A stretch of 64,000 bases of DNA. Origin: Hetaerina americana. Lineage: Eukaryota; Arthropoda; Insecta; Odonata; Calopterygidae. The stretch is taken from positions 124,001 through 188,000 of the forward strand of contig JAKTNV010000233.1 in NCBI GenBank assembly GCA_022747635.1, read 5' to 3'. The notes beneath the pieces were generated by a model that saw only the letters and a list, made by a program, of their open reading frames with translations, was not told the origin of the DNA and made no database searches. The translations under genes were made by a program, and so were the position numbers. Positions 37,585-51,292 of this stretch are shown here, piece after piece; the stretch's first letter is position 1; every line of letters begins with the position of its first letter.

Positions 37585-38523
37585 ATTCACTCTAAAACAG
37601 AAGATTGTTGTTTTTCGCAATATTTTTAGAAATTTGGGCTCTTTTAGTAACATAAACACTTGCGCTGAAGCATCTTTTATGCTCATTTCTTGTGTTTCAG
37701 GATTAATTCTGGGTTTTATTTTGTTTATTTGATGAAAATGAACAACAATACACACCTTGGATACATTTTTGTTTGATTTGTGTCGCGTGAGATTTTCACC
37801 TTGAACCCAAAGGGGGGGGGTATTGGCACTTTTTATGGAAAAATGTGAAAAATTAAATTTTCTAAAAATGAAATAAATGCCTTCTAAACACCTCAAACAT
37901 TCACTCTAAAACAGAAGATTGTTGTTTTCGCAATATTTTTAGAAATTTGGGCTCTTTTAGTAACATAAACACTTGCGCTGAAGTATCTTTTATGCTCATT
38001 TCTTGTCTTTCAGGATTAATTCTGGGTTTTATTTTGTTTATTTGATGAAAATGAACAACAATACACACCATGGAAACATTTTTGTTTGATTTGCGTCGAG
38101 TGAGATTTTCACCTAGAACCCATAGGGGGGGGTATTGGCACTTTTCATGGAAAAATGTAAAAAATTAAATTTTCTAAAAATGAAATAAATGCCTTCTAAA
38201 CACCTCAAACATTCACTCTAAAACAGAAGATTGTTGTTTTTCGCAATATTTTTAGAAATTTGGGCTCTTTTAATAACATTAACTCCTGGGCTGAAGCATC
38301 TTTTATGATCATTTATTGTATTTCATGATTCATTCTGGGTGTTATTTTGTTTATTTGATGAAAATGAACAACAATACACACCTTGGATACATTTTTGTTT
38401 GATTTGTGTCGACTGAGATTTTCACCTTGAACCCAAAGGGGGGGGTATTGGCACTTTTCATGGAAAAATGTGAAAAATTAAATTTTCTAAAAATGAAATA
38501 AATGCCTTATAAACACCTCAAAC

Positions 38524-38834
38524 ATTCACTCTAAAACAGAAGATTGTTGTTTTTCGCAATATTTTTAGAAATTTGGGCTCTTTTAGAAAAATTAACACTT
38601 GCGCTGAAGCATCTTTTATGCTCATTTCATGTCTTTCAGGATTAATTCTGGGTTTTATTTTGTTTATTTGATGAAAATGAACAACAATACACACCATGGA
38701 AACATTTTTGTTTGATTTGTGTCGAGTGAGATTTTCGCCTAGAACCCAAAGGGGGGTATTGGCACTTTACATGGGAAAATGTGAAAAATTAAATTTTCTA
38801 AAAATGAATGAAATGCCTTCTAAACACCTCAAAC
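38524..38834. repeat. Monomer type N (exemplar)
   Basis: 311 bp. Marks: TTTTAGAAAAATTAACAC, CTCATTTCATGTCTTTC and TTTTCGCCTAG. It recurs near 46.0-46.3 kb after the same E-H pair, and related forms occur near 52.0 and 57.3 kb. It is the first type, going left to right, that belongs mainly to the right half of the window. Confidence 0.78.
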
Positions 38835-39146
38835 ATTCACTCTAAAACAGAAGATTGTTGTTTTTCGCAATATTTTTAGAAATTTGGGCTCTTTTAGTAA
38901 CATTAACACTTGGGCTGAAGCATCTTTTATGATCTTTTATTGTCTTTCAGAATTCATTCTGGGTTTTATTTTGTTTATTTGATGAAAATGAACAACAATA
39001 CACACCTTGGATACATTTTTGTTTGATTTGTTTCGAGTGAGATTTTCACCTAGAACCCAAAGGGGGGGGTATTGGCACTTTTCATGGAAAAATGTGAAAA
39101 ATTAAATTTTCTAAAAATGAAATAAATGCCTTTTAACACCTCAAAC
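38835..39146. repeat. Monomer type O (exemplar)
   Basis: 312 bp. Marks: CTTGGGCTGAAG, TGATCTTTTATTGTCTTTC, CAGAATTCATTC (an EcoRI site), ACCTTGGATAC and TTTCGAGTG. Similar units with GGATTCATTC occur near 50.1, 55.4, 59.8, 60.1 and 63.9 kb. Confidence 0.72.
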
Positions 39147-40082
39147 ATTCACTCTAAAACAGAAGATTGTTGTTTGTTGCAATATTTTTAGAAATTTGGG
39201 TTCCTTTAGTAACATTAACACCTGGGCTGAAGCATCTTTTATGCTCATTTCTTGTCTTTCAGGATTAATTCTGGGTTTTATTTGTTTATTTGATGAAATA
39301 ACAACAATACACACCATGGAAACATTTTTGATTGATTTCTGCCGAGTGAGATTTTCACATAGAACCCAAAGGGGGGGGTATTGGCACTTTTCATGGAAAA
39401 ATGTGAAAAATTAAATTTTCTAAAAATGAAATAAATGCCTTCTAAACACCTCAAACATTCACTCTAAAACAGAAGATTGTTGTTTTTCGCAATATTTTTA
39501 GAAATTTGGGCTCTTTTAGTAACATTAACACTTGTGCTGAAGCATGTTTTATGATCTTTTATTGTTATTCAGGATTCATTCTGGGTTCTATTTTGTTTAT
39601 TTGATGAAAATGAACAACAATACACACCTTGGATACATTTTTGTTTGATTTGTGTCGAGTGAGATTTTCACCTAGAACACAAAGGGGGGGGTATTGGCAC
39701 TTTTCTTGGAAAAATGTGAAAAATTAAATTTTCTAAAAATGAAAGAAATGCCTTCTAAACACCTCAAACATTCACTCTAAAACAGAAGATTGTTGTTTTT
39801 CGCAATATATTTAGAAATTTGGGCTCTTTTAGTAACATTAACACTCTCGCTGAAGCATCATTTATGCTAATTTCTTGTCTTTCAGGATTAATTCTGGGTT
39901 TTATTTTGTTTATTTGATGAAAATAAACAACAATACACACCATGGAAACATTTTTGATTGATTTGTGTCGAGTGAGATTTTCACCTAGAAACCAAAGGGG
40001 GGGGTATTAGCACTTTTCATGGAAAAAAGTGAAAAATTAAATTTTCTAAAAATGAAATAAATACCATCTAAACACCTCAAAC

Positions 40083-42257
40083 ATTCACTCTAAAACAGAA
40101 GATTGTTGTTTTTCGCAATATTTTTAGAAATTTGGGCTCTTTTAGTAACATTAACACTTGCGCTGAAGCAACTTTTATGCTCATTTCTTGTCTTTCAGGA
40201 TTAATTCTGGGTTTTATTTTGTTTATTTGATGAAAATGAACAACAATACACACCATGGAAACATTTTTGTTTGATTTGCGTCAAGTGAGATTTTCACCTA
40301 GAACCCAAAGGGGGTATTGGCACTTTTCATGGAAAAATGTGAAAAATTAAATTTTCTAAAAATGAAACAAATGCCTTCTAAACACCTCAGACATTCACTC
40401 TAAAACAGAAGATTGTTGTTTTCGCAATATTTTTAGAAATTTGGGCTCTTTTAGTAACATTAACACTTGCGCTGAAGCATCTTTTATGCTCATTTCTTGT
40501 CTTTCAGGATTAATTCTGGGTTTTATTTGTTTATTTGATGAAATAACAACAATACACACCATGGAAACATTTTTGATTGATTTGTGCCGAGTGAGATTTT
40601 CACCTAGAACCCAAAGGGGGGGGGGTATTGGCACTTTTCATGGAAAAATGTGAAAAATTAAATTTTCTAAAAATGAAATAAATGCCTTCTAAACACCGCA
40701 AACATTCACTCTAAAACAGAAGATTGTTGTTTTCGGAATATTTTTAGAAATTTGGGCTCTTTTAGTAACATTAACACTTCCGCTGAAGCAACTTTTATGC
40801 TCATTTCTTGTCTTTCAAGATTAATTCTGGGTTTTATTTGGTTTATTTGATGAAAATGAACAATACACACCATGAAAACATTTTTGTTTGATTTGTGTCG
40901 AGTGAGATTTTCACCTAGAACCCAAAGGGGGGGTATTTGCACTTTTCATGGAAAAATGTGAAAAATTAAATTTTCTAAAAATGAAATAAATGCCTTCTAA
41001 ACACCTCAAACATTCACTCTAAAACAGAAGATTGTTGTTTTTCGCAATATTTTTAGAAATTTGGGCTCTTTTAGTAACATTAACACTTGCGCTGAAGCAT
41101 CTTTTATGCTCATTTCTTGTGTTTCAGGATTAATTCTGGGTTTTATTTTGTTTATTTGATGAAAATGAACAACAATACACACCATGGAAACATTTTTGTT
41201 TGATTTGCGTCGAGTGAGATTTTCACCTAGAACCCATAGGGGGGGGGTATTTTCACTTTTCATGGAAAAATGTAAAAAATTAAATTTTCTAAAAATGAAA
41301 TAAATGCCTTCTAAACACCTCAAACATTCACTCTAAAACAGAAGATTGTTGTTTTTCGCAATATTTTTAGAAATTTGGGCTCTTTTAATAACATTAACAC
41401 CTGGGCTGAAGCATCTTTTATGATCATTTATTGTATTTCATGATTCATTCTGGGTGTTATTTTGTTTATTTGATGAAAATGAACAACAATACACACCTTG
41501 GATACATTTTTGTTTGATTTGTGTCGACTGAGATTTTCACCTTGAACCCAAAGGGGGGGGTATTGGCACTTTTCATGGAAAAATGTGAAAAATTAAATTT
41601 TCTAAAAATGAATGAAATGCCTTCTAAACACCTCAAACATTCACTCTAAAACAGAAGATTGTTGTTTTTCGCAATATTTTTAGAAATTTGGGCTCTTTTA
41701 GTAACATTAACACTTGCGCTGAAGCAACTTTAATGCTCATTTCTTGTCTTTCAGGATTAATTCTGGGTTTTATTTTGTTTATTTGATGAAAATGAACAAC
41801 AATACACATTATGGAAACATTTTTGTTTGATTTGCGTCAAGTGAGATTTTCACCTAGAACCCAAAGGGGGTATTGGCACTTTTCATGGAAAAATGTGAAA
41901 AATTAAATTTTCTAAAAATGAAACAAATGCCTTCTAAACACCTCAAACATTCACTCTAAAACAGAAGATTGTTGTTTTCGCAATATTTTTAGAAATTTGG
42001 GCTCTTTTAGTAACATTAACACTTGCGCTGAAGCATCTTTTATGCTCATTTCTTGTCTTTCAGGATTAATTCTGGGTTTTATTTGTTTATTTGATGAAAT
42101 AACAACAATACACACCATGGAAACATTTTTGATTGATTTGTGCCGAGTGAGATTTTCACCTAGAACCCAAAGGGGGGGGGTATTGGCACTTTTCATGGAA
42201 AAATGTGAAAAATTAAATTTCTAAAAATGAAATAAATGCCTTTAATACACCTAAAAC
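40083..42257. repeat. Mosaic block I J B C/E H I J
   Basis: Seven monomers. I-J occurs twice (near 40.1-40.7 and 41.6-42.2 kb). Between them are B, a hybrid that starts as C (TTGTGTTTCAGG) and ends as E (GCGTCGAG, CCCATAGG), and H. The second I has ACACATTATGG near 41806, a variant otherwise seen in E near 34331. Confidence 0.72.
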
Positions 42258-44748
42258 ATTCACTCTAAAACAGAAGATTTTTGTTTTCGCAATATTTTTA
42301 GAAATTTGGGCTCTTTTAGTAACATTAACACTTGCGCTGAAGCATCTTTTATGCTCATTTCTTGTGTTTCAGGATTAATTCTGGGTTTTATTTTGTTTAT
42401 TTGATGAAAATGAACAACAATACACACCATGGAAACATTTTTGATTGATTTGTGTCGAGTGAGATTTTCACCTAGAAACCAAAGGGGGGGTATTAGCACT
42501 TTTCATGGAAAAAAGTGAAAAATTAAATTTTCTAAAAATGAAATAAATACCATCTAAACACCTCAAACATTCACTCTAAAACAGAAGATTGTTATTTTTC
42601 GCAATATTTTTAGAAATTTGGGCTCTTTTAGTAACATTAACACCTGGGCTGAAGCATCTTTTATGATCATTTATTGTCTTTCAGGATACATTCTGGGTTT
42701 TATTTTGATTATTTGATGAAAATGTACAACATTACAAACCTTGGATACATTTTAGTTTGATTTGTGTCGAGTGAGATTTTCACCTTGAACCTAAAGGGCG
42801 GGGGTATTGGCACTTTTTATGGAAAAATGTGAAAAATTAAATTTTCTAAAAATGAAATAAATGCCTTCAAAACACCTAAAACATTCACTCTAAAACAGAA
42901 GATTGTTGTTTTCGGAATATTTTTAGAAATTTGGGCTCTTTTAGTAACATTAACACTTCCGCTGAAGCAACTTTTATGCTCATTTCTTGTCTTTCAAGAT
43001 TAATTCTGGGTTTTATTTGGTTTATTTGATGAAAATGAACAATACACACCATGAAAACATTTTTGTTTGATTTGTGTCGAGTGAGATTTCACCTAGAACC
43101 CAAAGGGGGGGTATTTGCACTTTTCATGGAAAAATGTGAAAAATTAAATTTTCTAAAAATGAAATAAATGCCTTCTAAACACCTCAAACATTCACTCTAA
43201 AACAGAAGATTGTTGTTTTTCGCAATATTTTTAGAAATTTGGGCTCTTTTAGTAACATTAACACTTGCGCTGAAGCATCTTTTATGCTCATTTCTTGTGT
43301 TTCAGGATTAATTCTGGGTTTTATTTTGTTTATTTGATGAAAATGAACAACATTACAAACCTTGGATACATTTTTGTTTGATTTGTGTCGAGTGAGATTT
43401 TCACCTTGAACCTAAAGGGGGGGGGGGGTATTGGCACTTTTTATGGAAAAATGTGAAAAATTAAATTTTCTAAAAATGAAATAAATGCCTTCAAAACACC
43501 TAAAACATTCACTCTAAAACAGAAGATTGTTGTTTTCGGAATATTTTTAGAAATTTGGGCTCTTTTAGTAACATTAACACTTCCGCTGAAGCAACTTTTA
43601 TGCTCATTTCTTGTCTTTCAAGATTAATTCTGGGTTTTATTTGGTTTATTTGATGAAAATGAACAATACACACCATGAAAACATTTTTGTTTGATTTGTG
43701 TCGAGTGAGATTTTCACCTTGAACCTAAAGGGGGGGGGTATTGGCACTTTTTATGGAAAAATGTGAAAAATTAAATTTTCTAAAAATGAAATAAATGCCT
43801 TCAAAACACCTAAAACATTCACTCTAAAACAGAAGATTGTTGTTTTCGGAATATTTTTAGAAATTTGGGCTCTTTTAGTAACATTAACACTTCCGCTGAA
43901 GCAACTTTTATGCTCATTTCTTGTCTTCAAGATTAATTCTGGGTTTTATTTGGTTTATTTGATGAAAATGAACAATACACACCATGAAAACATTTTTGTT
44001 TGATTTGTGTCGAGTGAGATTTTCACCTAGAACCCAAAGGGGGGGTATTTGCACTTTTCATGGAAAAATGTGAAAAATTAAATTTTCTAAAAATGAAATA
44101 AATGCCTTCTAAACACCTCAAACATTCACTCTAAAACAGAAGATTGTTGTTTTTCGCAATATTTTTAGAAATTTGGGCTCTTTTAGTAACATTAACACTT
44201 GCGCTGAAGCATCTTTTATGCTCATTTCTTGTGTTTCAGGATTAATTCTGGGTTTTATTTTGTTTATTTGATGAAAATGAACAACAATACACACCATGGA
44301 AACATTTTTGATTGGTTTGTGTCGAGTGAGATTTTCACCTAGAAACCAAAAGGGGGGGTATTAGCACTTTTTATGGAAAAATGTGAAAAATTAAATTTTC
44401 TAAAAATGAAATAAATGCCTTTAAAACACCTAAAACATTCACTCTAAAACAGAAGATTGTTGTTTTCGCAATATTTTTAGAAATTTGGGCTCTTTTAGTA
44501 ACATTAACACTTTCGCTGAAGCAACTTTTATGCTCATTTCTTGTCTTTCAAGATTAATTCTGGGTTTTATTTGGTTTATTTGATGAAAATGAACAACAAT
44601 ACACACCATGAAAACATTTTTAATTGATTTGTGTCGAGTGAGATTTTCACCTAGAAACCAAAGGGGGGGGTATTAGCACTTTTCATGGAAAAAAGTGAAA
44701 AATTAAATTTTCTAAAAATGAAATAAATACCATCTAAACACCTCAAAC
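42258..44748. repeat. Mosaic block C2 A B C/A B/A B C D/C
   Basis: Eight monomers. C2-A-B matches the 5-mer class, with ACATTTTAGTTTG and GGGCGGGGG. A C/A hybrid with a 12-base G tract follows. Next is a B whose tail becomes A (CTTGAACCTAAA near 43716), then B, C and a D whose tail becomes c2 (TTAATTGATTTG, TATTAGCAC). Private one-base losses: GAGATTTCACC near 43083 and TTGTCTTCAAG near 43922. Confidence 0.72.
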
Positions 44749-47166
44749 ATTCACTCTAAAACAGAAGATTGTTGTTTTTCGCAATATTTTTAGAAATTTG
44801 GGGTCTTTTAGTAACATTAACACTTGCGCTGAAGTACTTTTATGCTCATTTCTTGTCTTTCAGGATTAATTCTGGGTTTTATTTTGTTAATTTGATGAAA
44901 ATGAACAACAATACACACCATGGAAACATTTTTGTTTGATTTGCGTCAAGTGAGATTTTCACCTAGAACCCAAAGGGGGTATGGGCACTTTTCATGGAAA
45001 AATGTGAAAAATTAAATTTTCTAAAAATGAAACAAATGCCATCTAAACTCCTCAAACATTCACTCTAAAACAGAAGATTGTTGTTTTTCGCAATATTTTT
45101 AGAAATGTGGGCTCTTTTAGTAACATTTACACCTGGGCTGAAGCATCTTTTATGATCATTTATTGTCTTTCTGGATTCATTCTGGGTTTTATTTTGTTCA
45201 TTTGATGAAAATGAACAACAATACACACCTTGGATACATTTTTGTTTGATTTGTGTCGAGTGAGATTTTCACCTTGAACCCAAAGGGGGGGGGTATTGGC
45301 ACTTTTTATGGAAAAATGTGAAAAATTAAATTTTCTAAAAATGAAATAAATGCCTTCTAAGCATCTCAAACATTCACTCTAAAACAGAAGATTGTTGTTT
45401 TCGCAATATTTTTAGAAATTTGGGCTCTTTTAGTAACATAAACACTTGCGCTGAAGTATCTTTTATGCTCATTTCTTGTCTTTCAGGATTAATTCTGGGT
45501 TTTATTTTGTTTATTTGATGAAAATGAACAACAATACACACCATGGAAACATTTTTGTTTGATTTGCGTCGAGTGAGATTTTCACCTAGAACCCATAGGG
45601 GGGGGTATTGGCACTTTTCATGGAAAAATGTAAAAAATTAAATTTTCTAAAAATTAAATAAATGCCTTCTAAACACCTCAAACATTCACTCTAAAACAGA
45701 AGATTGTTGTTTTTCGCAATATTTTTAGAAATTTGGGCTCTTTTAATAACATTTACACCTGGGCTGAAGCATCTTTTATGATCATTTATTGTATTTCATA
45801 ATTCATTCTGGGTGTTATTTTGTTTATTTGATGAAAATGAACAACAATACACACCTTGGATACATTTTTGTTTGATTTGTGTCGACTGAGATTTTCACCT
45901 TGAACCCAAAGGGGGGGGTATTGGCACTTTTCATGGAAAAATGTGAAAAATTAAATTTTCTAAAAATGAAATAAATGCCTTATAAACACCTCAAACATTC
46001 ACTCTAAAACAGAAGATTGTTGTTTTTCGCAATATTTTTAGAAATTTGGGCTCTTTTAAAAAAATTAACACTTGCGCTGAAGCATCTTTTATGCTCATTT
46101 CATGTCTTTCAGGATTAATTCTGGGTTTTATTTTGTTTATTTGATGAAAATGAACAACAATACACACCATGGAAACATTTTTGTTTGATTTGTGTCGAGT
46201 GAGATTTTCGCCTAGAACCCAAAGGGGGGGTGGGGTATTGGCACTTTTCATGGAAAAATGTGAAAAATTAAATTTTCTAAAAATGAATGAAATGCCTTCT
46301 AAACACCTCAAACATTCACTCTAAAACAGAAGATTGTTGTTTTTCGCAATATTTTTAGAAATTTGGGCTCTTTTAGTAACATTAACACTTGCGCTGAAGC
46401 AACTTTTATGCTCATTTCTTGTCTTTCAGGATTAATTCTGGGTTTTATTTTGTTTATTTGATGAAAATGAACAACAATACACACCATGGAAACATTTTTG
46501 TTTGATTTTCGTCAAGTGAGATTTTCACCTAGAACCCAAAGGGGGTATTGGCACTTTTCATGGAAAAATGTGAAAAATTAAATTTTCTAAAAATGAAACA
46601 AATGCCTTCTAAACACCTCAAACATTCACTCTAAAACAGAAGATTGTTGTTTTCGCAATTTTTTAGAAATTTGGGCTCTTTTAGTAACATTAACACTTGT
46701 GCTGAAGCATCTTTTATGATCTTTTATTGTTATTCAGGATTCATTCTGGGTTCTATTTTGTTTATTTGATGAAAATGAACAACAATACACACCTTGGATA
46801 CATTTTTGTTTGATTTGTGTCGAGTGAGATTTTCACCCAGAACACAAAGGGGGGGTATTGGCACTTTTCTTGGAAAAGTGTGAAAAATTAAATTTTCTAA
46901 AAATGAAATAAATGCCTTCTAAACACCTCAAACATTCACTCTAAAACAGAAGATTGTTGTTTTTCGCAATATATTTAGAAATTTGGGCTCTTTTAGTAAG
47001 ATTAACACTCTCGCTGAAGCATCATTTATGCTAATTTCTTGTCTTTCAGGATTAATTCTGGGTTTTATTTTGTTTATTTGATGAAAATAAACAACAATAC
47101 ACACCATGGAAACATTTTTGTTTGATTTGTGTCGAGTGTGATTTTCACCTAGAACCCAAAGGGGGG
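44749..47166. repeat. Mosaic block I P E H N I K L
   Basis: Eight monomers, the last cut at its G tract where the 5.3-kb unit begins. P (about 45058-45371) has TTTACACCTGGG, CTTTCTGGATTC, TGTTCATTTG and CTTGAACCC. E-H-N (about 45372-46313) repeats the order at 37899-38834. The G tract of N is broken as GGGGGGGTGGGG near 46217. Confidence 0.72.
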
Positions 47167-48800
47167 TATTAACACTTTTCATGGAAAAATGTAAAAACTT
47201 AAATTTTCTAAAAATGAATCAAATGCCTTCTAAACACCTCAAACATTCACTCTAAAACAGAAGATTGTTATTTTTCGCAATATTTTTAGAAATGTGGGCT
47301 CTTTTAGTAACATTAACACTTCCGCTGAAGCAACTTTTATGCTCATTTCTTGTCTTTCAGGATACATTCTGGGTTTTATTTTGATTATTTGATGAAAATG
47401 TACAACATTACAAACCTTGGATACATTTTTGTTTGATTTGTGTCGAGTGAGATTTTCACCTTGAACCTAAAGGGGGGGGGTATTGGCACTTTTTATGGAA
47501 AAATGTGAAAAATTAAATTTTCTAAAAATGAAATTATTGCCTTCAAAACACCTAAAACATTCACTCTAAAACAGAAGATTTTTGTTTTCGGAATATTTTT
47601 AGAAATTTGGGCTCTTTTAGTAACATTAACACTTCCGCTGAAGCAACTTTTATGCTCATTTCTTGTCTTTCAAGATTAATTCTGGGTTTTATTTGGTTTA
47701 TTTGATGAAAATGAACAATACATACCATGAAACCATTTTTGTTTGATTTGTGTCGAGTGAGATTTTCACCTAGAACCCAAAGGGGGGGTATTTGCACTTT
47801 TCATGGAAAAATGTGAAAAATTAAATTTTCTAAAAATGAAATAAATGCCTTCTAAACACCTCCAACATTCACTCTAAAACAGAAGATTGTTGTTTTTCGC
47901 AATATTTTTAGAAATTTGGGCTCTTTTAGTAACATTAACACTTGCGCTGAAGCATCTTTTATGCTCATTTCTTGTGTTTCAGGATTAATTCTGGGTTTTA
48001 TTTTATTTATTTGATGAAAATGAACAACAATACACACCATGGAAACATTTTTGATTGGTTTGTGTCGAGTGAGATTTTCACCTAGAAACCAAAGGGGGGT
48101 ATTAGCACTTTTTATGGAAAAATGTGAAAAATTAAATTTTCTAAAAATGAAATAAATGCCTTTAAAACACCTAAAACATTCACTCTAAAACAGAAGATTG
48201 TTGTTTTCGCAATATTTTTAGAAATTTGGGCTCTTTTAATAACATTAACACTTTCGCTGAAGCAACTTTTATGCTCATTTCTTGTCTTTCAAGATTAATT
48301 CTGGGTTTTATTTGGTTATTTTGATGAAAATGAACAACAATACACACCATGAAAACATTTTTGTTTGATTTGTGTCGAGTGAGATTTTCACCTAGAACCC
48401 AAAGGGGGGGGTATTGGCATTTTTCATGGAAAAATGTGAAAAATTAAATTTTCTAAAAATGAAATAAATGCCTTCTAAACACCTCAAACATTCACTCTAA
48501 AACAGAAGATTGTTGTTTTTCGCAATATTTTTAGAAATTTGGGCTCTTTAATAACATTAACACTTGCGCTGAAGCATTTTTTATGCTCATTTCTTGTGTT
48601 TCAGGATTAATTCTGGGTTTTATTTTGTTTATTTGATGAAAATGAACAACAATACACACCATGGAAACATTTTTGATTGATTTGTGTCGAGTGAGATTTT
48701 CACCTAGAAACCAAAGGGGGGTAATTAGCACTTTTCATGGAAAAAAGTGAAAAATTAAATTTTCTAAAAATGAAATAAATACCTTCTAAACACCTCAAAC

Positions 48801-49113
48801 ATTCACTCTAAAACAGAAGATTGTTGTTTTTCGCAATGTTTTTAGAAATTTGGGCTCTTTTAGTAACATTAACACCTGCGCTGAAGTATCTTTTATGCTC
48901 ATTTCTTGTCTTTCAAGATTAATTCTGGGTTTTATTTTGTTTTTTTGATGAAAATGAACAACAATACACACCATGGAAACATTTTTGTTTGATTTGTGTC
49001 GAGTGAGATTTTCACCTAGAACCCAAAGGGGGGGATATTGGCACTTTTCATGGAAAAATGTAAAAAATTAAATTTTCTAAAAATGAAATAAATGCCTTAT
49101 AAACACCTCAAAC
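48801..49113. repeat. Monomer type Q (exemplar)
   Basis: 313 bp. Marks: CGCAATGTTTTTAG, CACCTGCGCTGAAGTATC, TTTCAAGATT, GTTTTTTTGATG, and a G tract followed by ATATTGG. It occurs twice per 17-mer (near 48.8 and 50.7 kb, and 54.1 and 56.0 kb) and again near 59.15 kb. Confidence 0.78.
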
Positions 49114-49735
49114 ATTCACTCTAAAACAGAAGATTGTTGTTTTTCGCAATATTTTTAGAAATTTGGGCTCTTTTAGTAACATTAATACTTGCGCTGAAGC
49201 ATCTTTTATGCTCATTTCTTGTCTTTCAGGATTAATTCTGGGTTTTATTTGTTTATTTGATGAAATAACAACAATACACACCATGGAAACATTTTTGATT
49301 GATTTGTGCCGAGTGAGATTTTCACCTAGAACCCAAAGGGGGGGGTATTGGCACTTTTCATGGAAAAATGTGAAAAATTAAATTTTCTAAAAATGAAATA
49401 AATGCCTTCTAAACACCTCAAACATTCACTCTAAAACAGAAGATTGTTGTTTTTCGCAATATATTTAGAAATTTGGGCTCTTTTAGTAACATTAACACTC
49501 TCGCTGAAGCATCATTTATGCTAATTTCTTGTCTTTCAGGATTAATTCTGGGTTTTATTTTGTTTATTTGATGAAAATAAACAACAATACACACCATGGA
49601 AACATTTTTGTTTGATTTGTGATAAGTGTGATTTTCACCTAGAAACCAAAGGGGGGGGTATTGGCACTTTTTATGGAAAAATGTGAAAAATTAAATTTTT
49701 TAAAATTGAAAAAATGCCTTCAAAACACCTAAAAC

Positions 49736-50046
49736 ATTCACTCTAAAACAGAAGATTGTTGTTTTTCGCAATATTTTTAGAAATTTGGGCTCTTTTAGTA
49801 ACATTAACACTTGCGCTGATGCATCTTTTATGCTCATTTCTTGTCTTTCAAGATTAATTCTAGGTTTTATTTTGTTTATTTGATGAAAATAAACAACAAT
49901 ACACACCATGGAAACATTTTCTTTGATTTGTGTCGAGTGAGATTTTCACCTAGAACCCAAAGGGGGGGTATTGGCACTTTTCATGGAAAAATGTGAAAAA
50001 TTTAATTTTCTGAAAATGAAATAAACGCTTTCTAAATACCTCAAAC
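49736..50046. repeat. Monomer type R (exemplar)
   Basis: 311 bp. Marks: GCGCTGATGCATC, TTCTAGGTTTT, GAAAATAAAC, CATTTTCTTTG, AATTTAATTTTCTG and AAACGCTTTCTAAATACC. It is one of the most diverged monomers in the window and is seen only in the two 17-mer copies. Confidence 0.76.
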
Positions 50047-50981
50047 ATTCACTCTAAAACAGAAGATTGTTGTTTTTCGCAATATTTTTAGAAATTTGGG
50101 CTCTTTTAGTAACATTAACACCTGGGCTGAAGCATCTTTTATGATCTTTTATTGTCTTTCAGGATTCATTCTGGGTTTTATTTTGTTTATTTGATGAAAA
50201 TGAACAACAATACACACCATGGAAACATTTTTGATTGGTTTGTGTCGAGTGAGATTTTCACCTAGAAACCAAAGGGGGGGGTATTAGCACTTATTATGGA
50301 AAAATGTGAAAAATTAAATTTTCTAAAAATGAAATAAAAGCCTTTAAAACACGTAAAACATTCACTCTAAAACAGAAGATTGTTCTTTTTCGCAATATTT
50401 TTAGAAATTTGGGCTCTTTTAGTAACATTAACACTTGCGCTGAAGCATCTTTTATGCTCATTTCTTGTGTTTCAGGATTAATTCTGGGTTTTATTTTGTT
50501 TATTTGATGAATGTGAACAACAATACACACCATGGAAACATTTTTGATTGATTTGTGTCGAGTGAGATTTTCACCTAGAACCCAAAGGGGGGTATTAACA
50601 CTTTTCATGGAAAAAAGTGAAAAATTAAATTTTCTAAAAATGAAATAAATACCTTCTAAACACCTCAAACATTCACTCTAAAACAGAAGATTGTTGTTTT
50701 TCGCAATGTTTTTAGAAATTTGGGCTTTTTAGTAACATTAACACCTGCGCTGAAGTATCTTTTATGCTCATTTCTTGTCTTTCAAGATTAATTCTGGGTT
50801 TAATTTTGTTTTTTTGATGAAAATGAACAACAATACACACCATGGAAACATTTTTGTTTGATTTGTGTCGAGTGAGATTTTCACCTAGAACCCAAAGGGG
50901 GGATATTGGCACTTTTCATGGAAAAATGTAAAAAATTAAATTTTCTAAAAATGAAATAAATGCCTTCTAAACACCTCAAAC

Positions 50982-51292
50982 ATTCACTCTAAAACAGAAG
51001 ATTGTTGTTTTTCGCAATATTTTTAGAAATTTGGGCTCTTTTAGTAACATTAACACTTGCGCTGAAGCAACTTTTATGCTCATTTCTTGTCTTTCAGGAT
51101 TAATTCTGTGTTTAATTTTGTTTATTTGATGAAAATGAACAACAATACACACCTTGGATGCATTTTTGTTTGATTTGTGTCGAGTGAGATTTTCACCTAG
51201 AACCCAAAGGGGGGTATTAACACTTTTCATGGAAAAATGTGAAAAATTAAATTTTCTAAAAATGAAATGAATGCCTTCTAAACACCTCAAAC
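50982..51292. repeat. Monomer type L' (exemplar)
   Basis: 311 bp. Marks: GCGCTGAAGCAAC, TTCTGTGTTTAATTTTG, CCTTGGATGCATT, TATTAACAC and GAAATGAATG. It recurs near 56.3-56.6, 59.4-59.7 and 63.5-63.8 kb. It is confined to the right third of the window. Confidence 0.78.

Larger units (their letters stand above)
37585..40082. repeat. Mosaic block M E H N O J K L/C
   Basis: Eight monomers. E is followed directly by H, so F and G are gone. N and O are types not seen further left. The final unit begins as L (ACACTCTCGCTG, GAAAATAAAC) and ends as c2 (GATTGATTTG, TATTAGCAC, ATACCATC). M has TCGCGTGAG, a private change. Confidence 0.75.
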
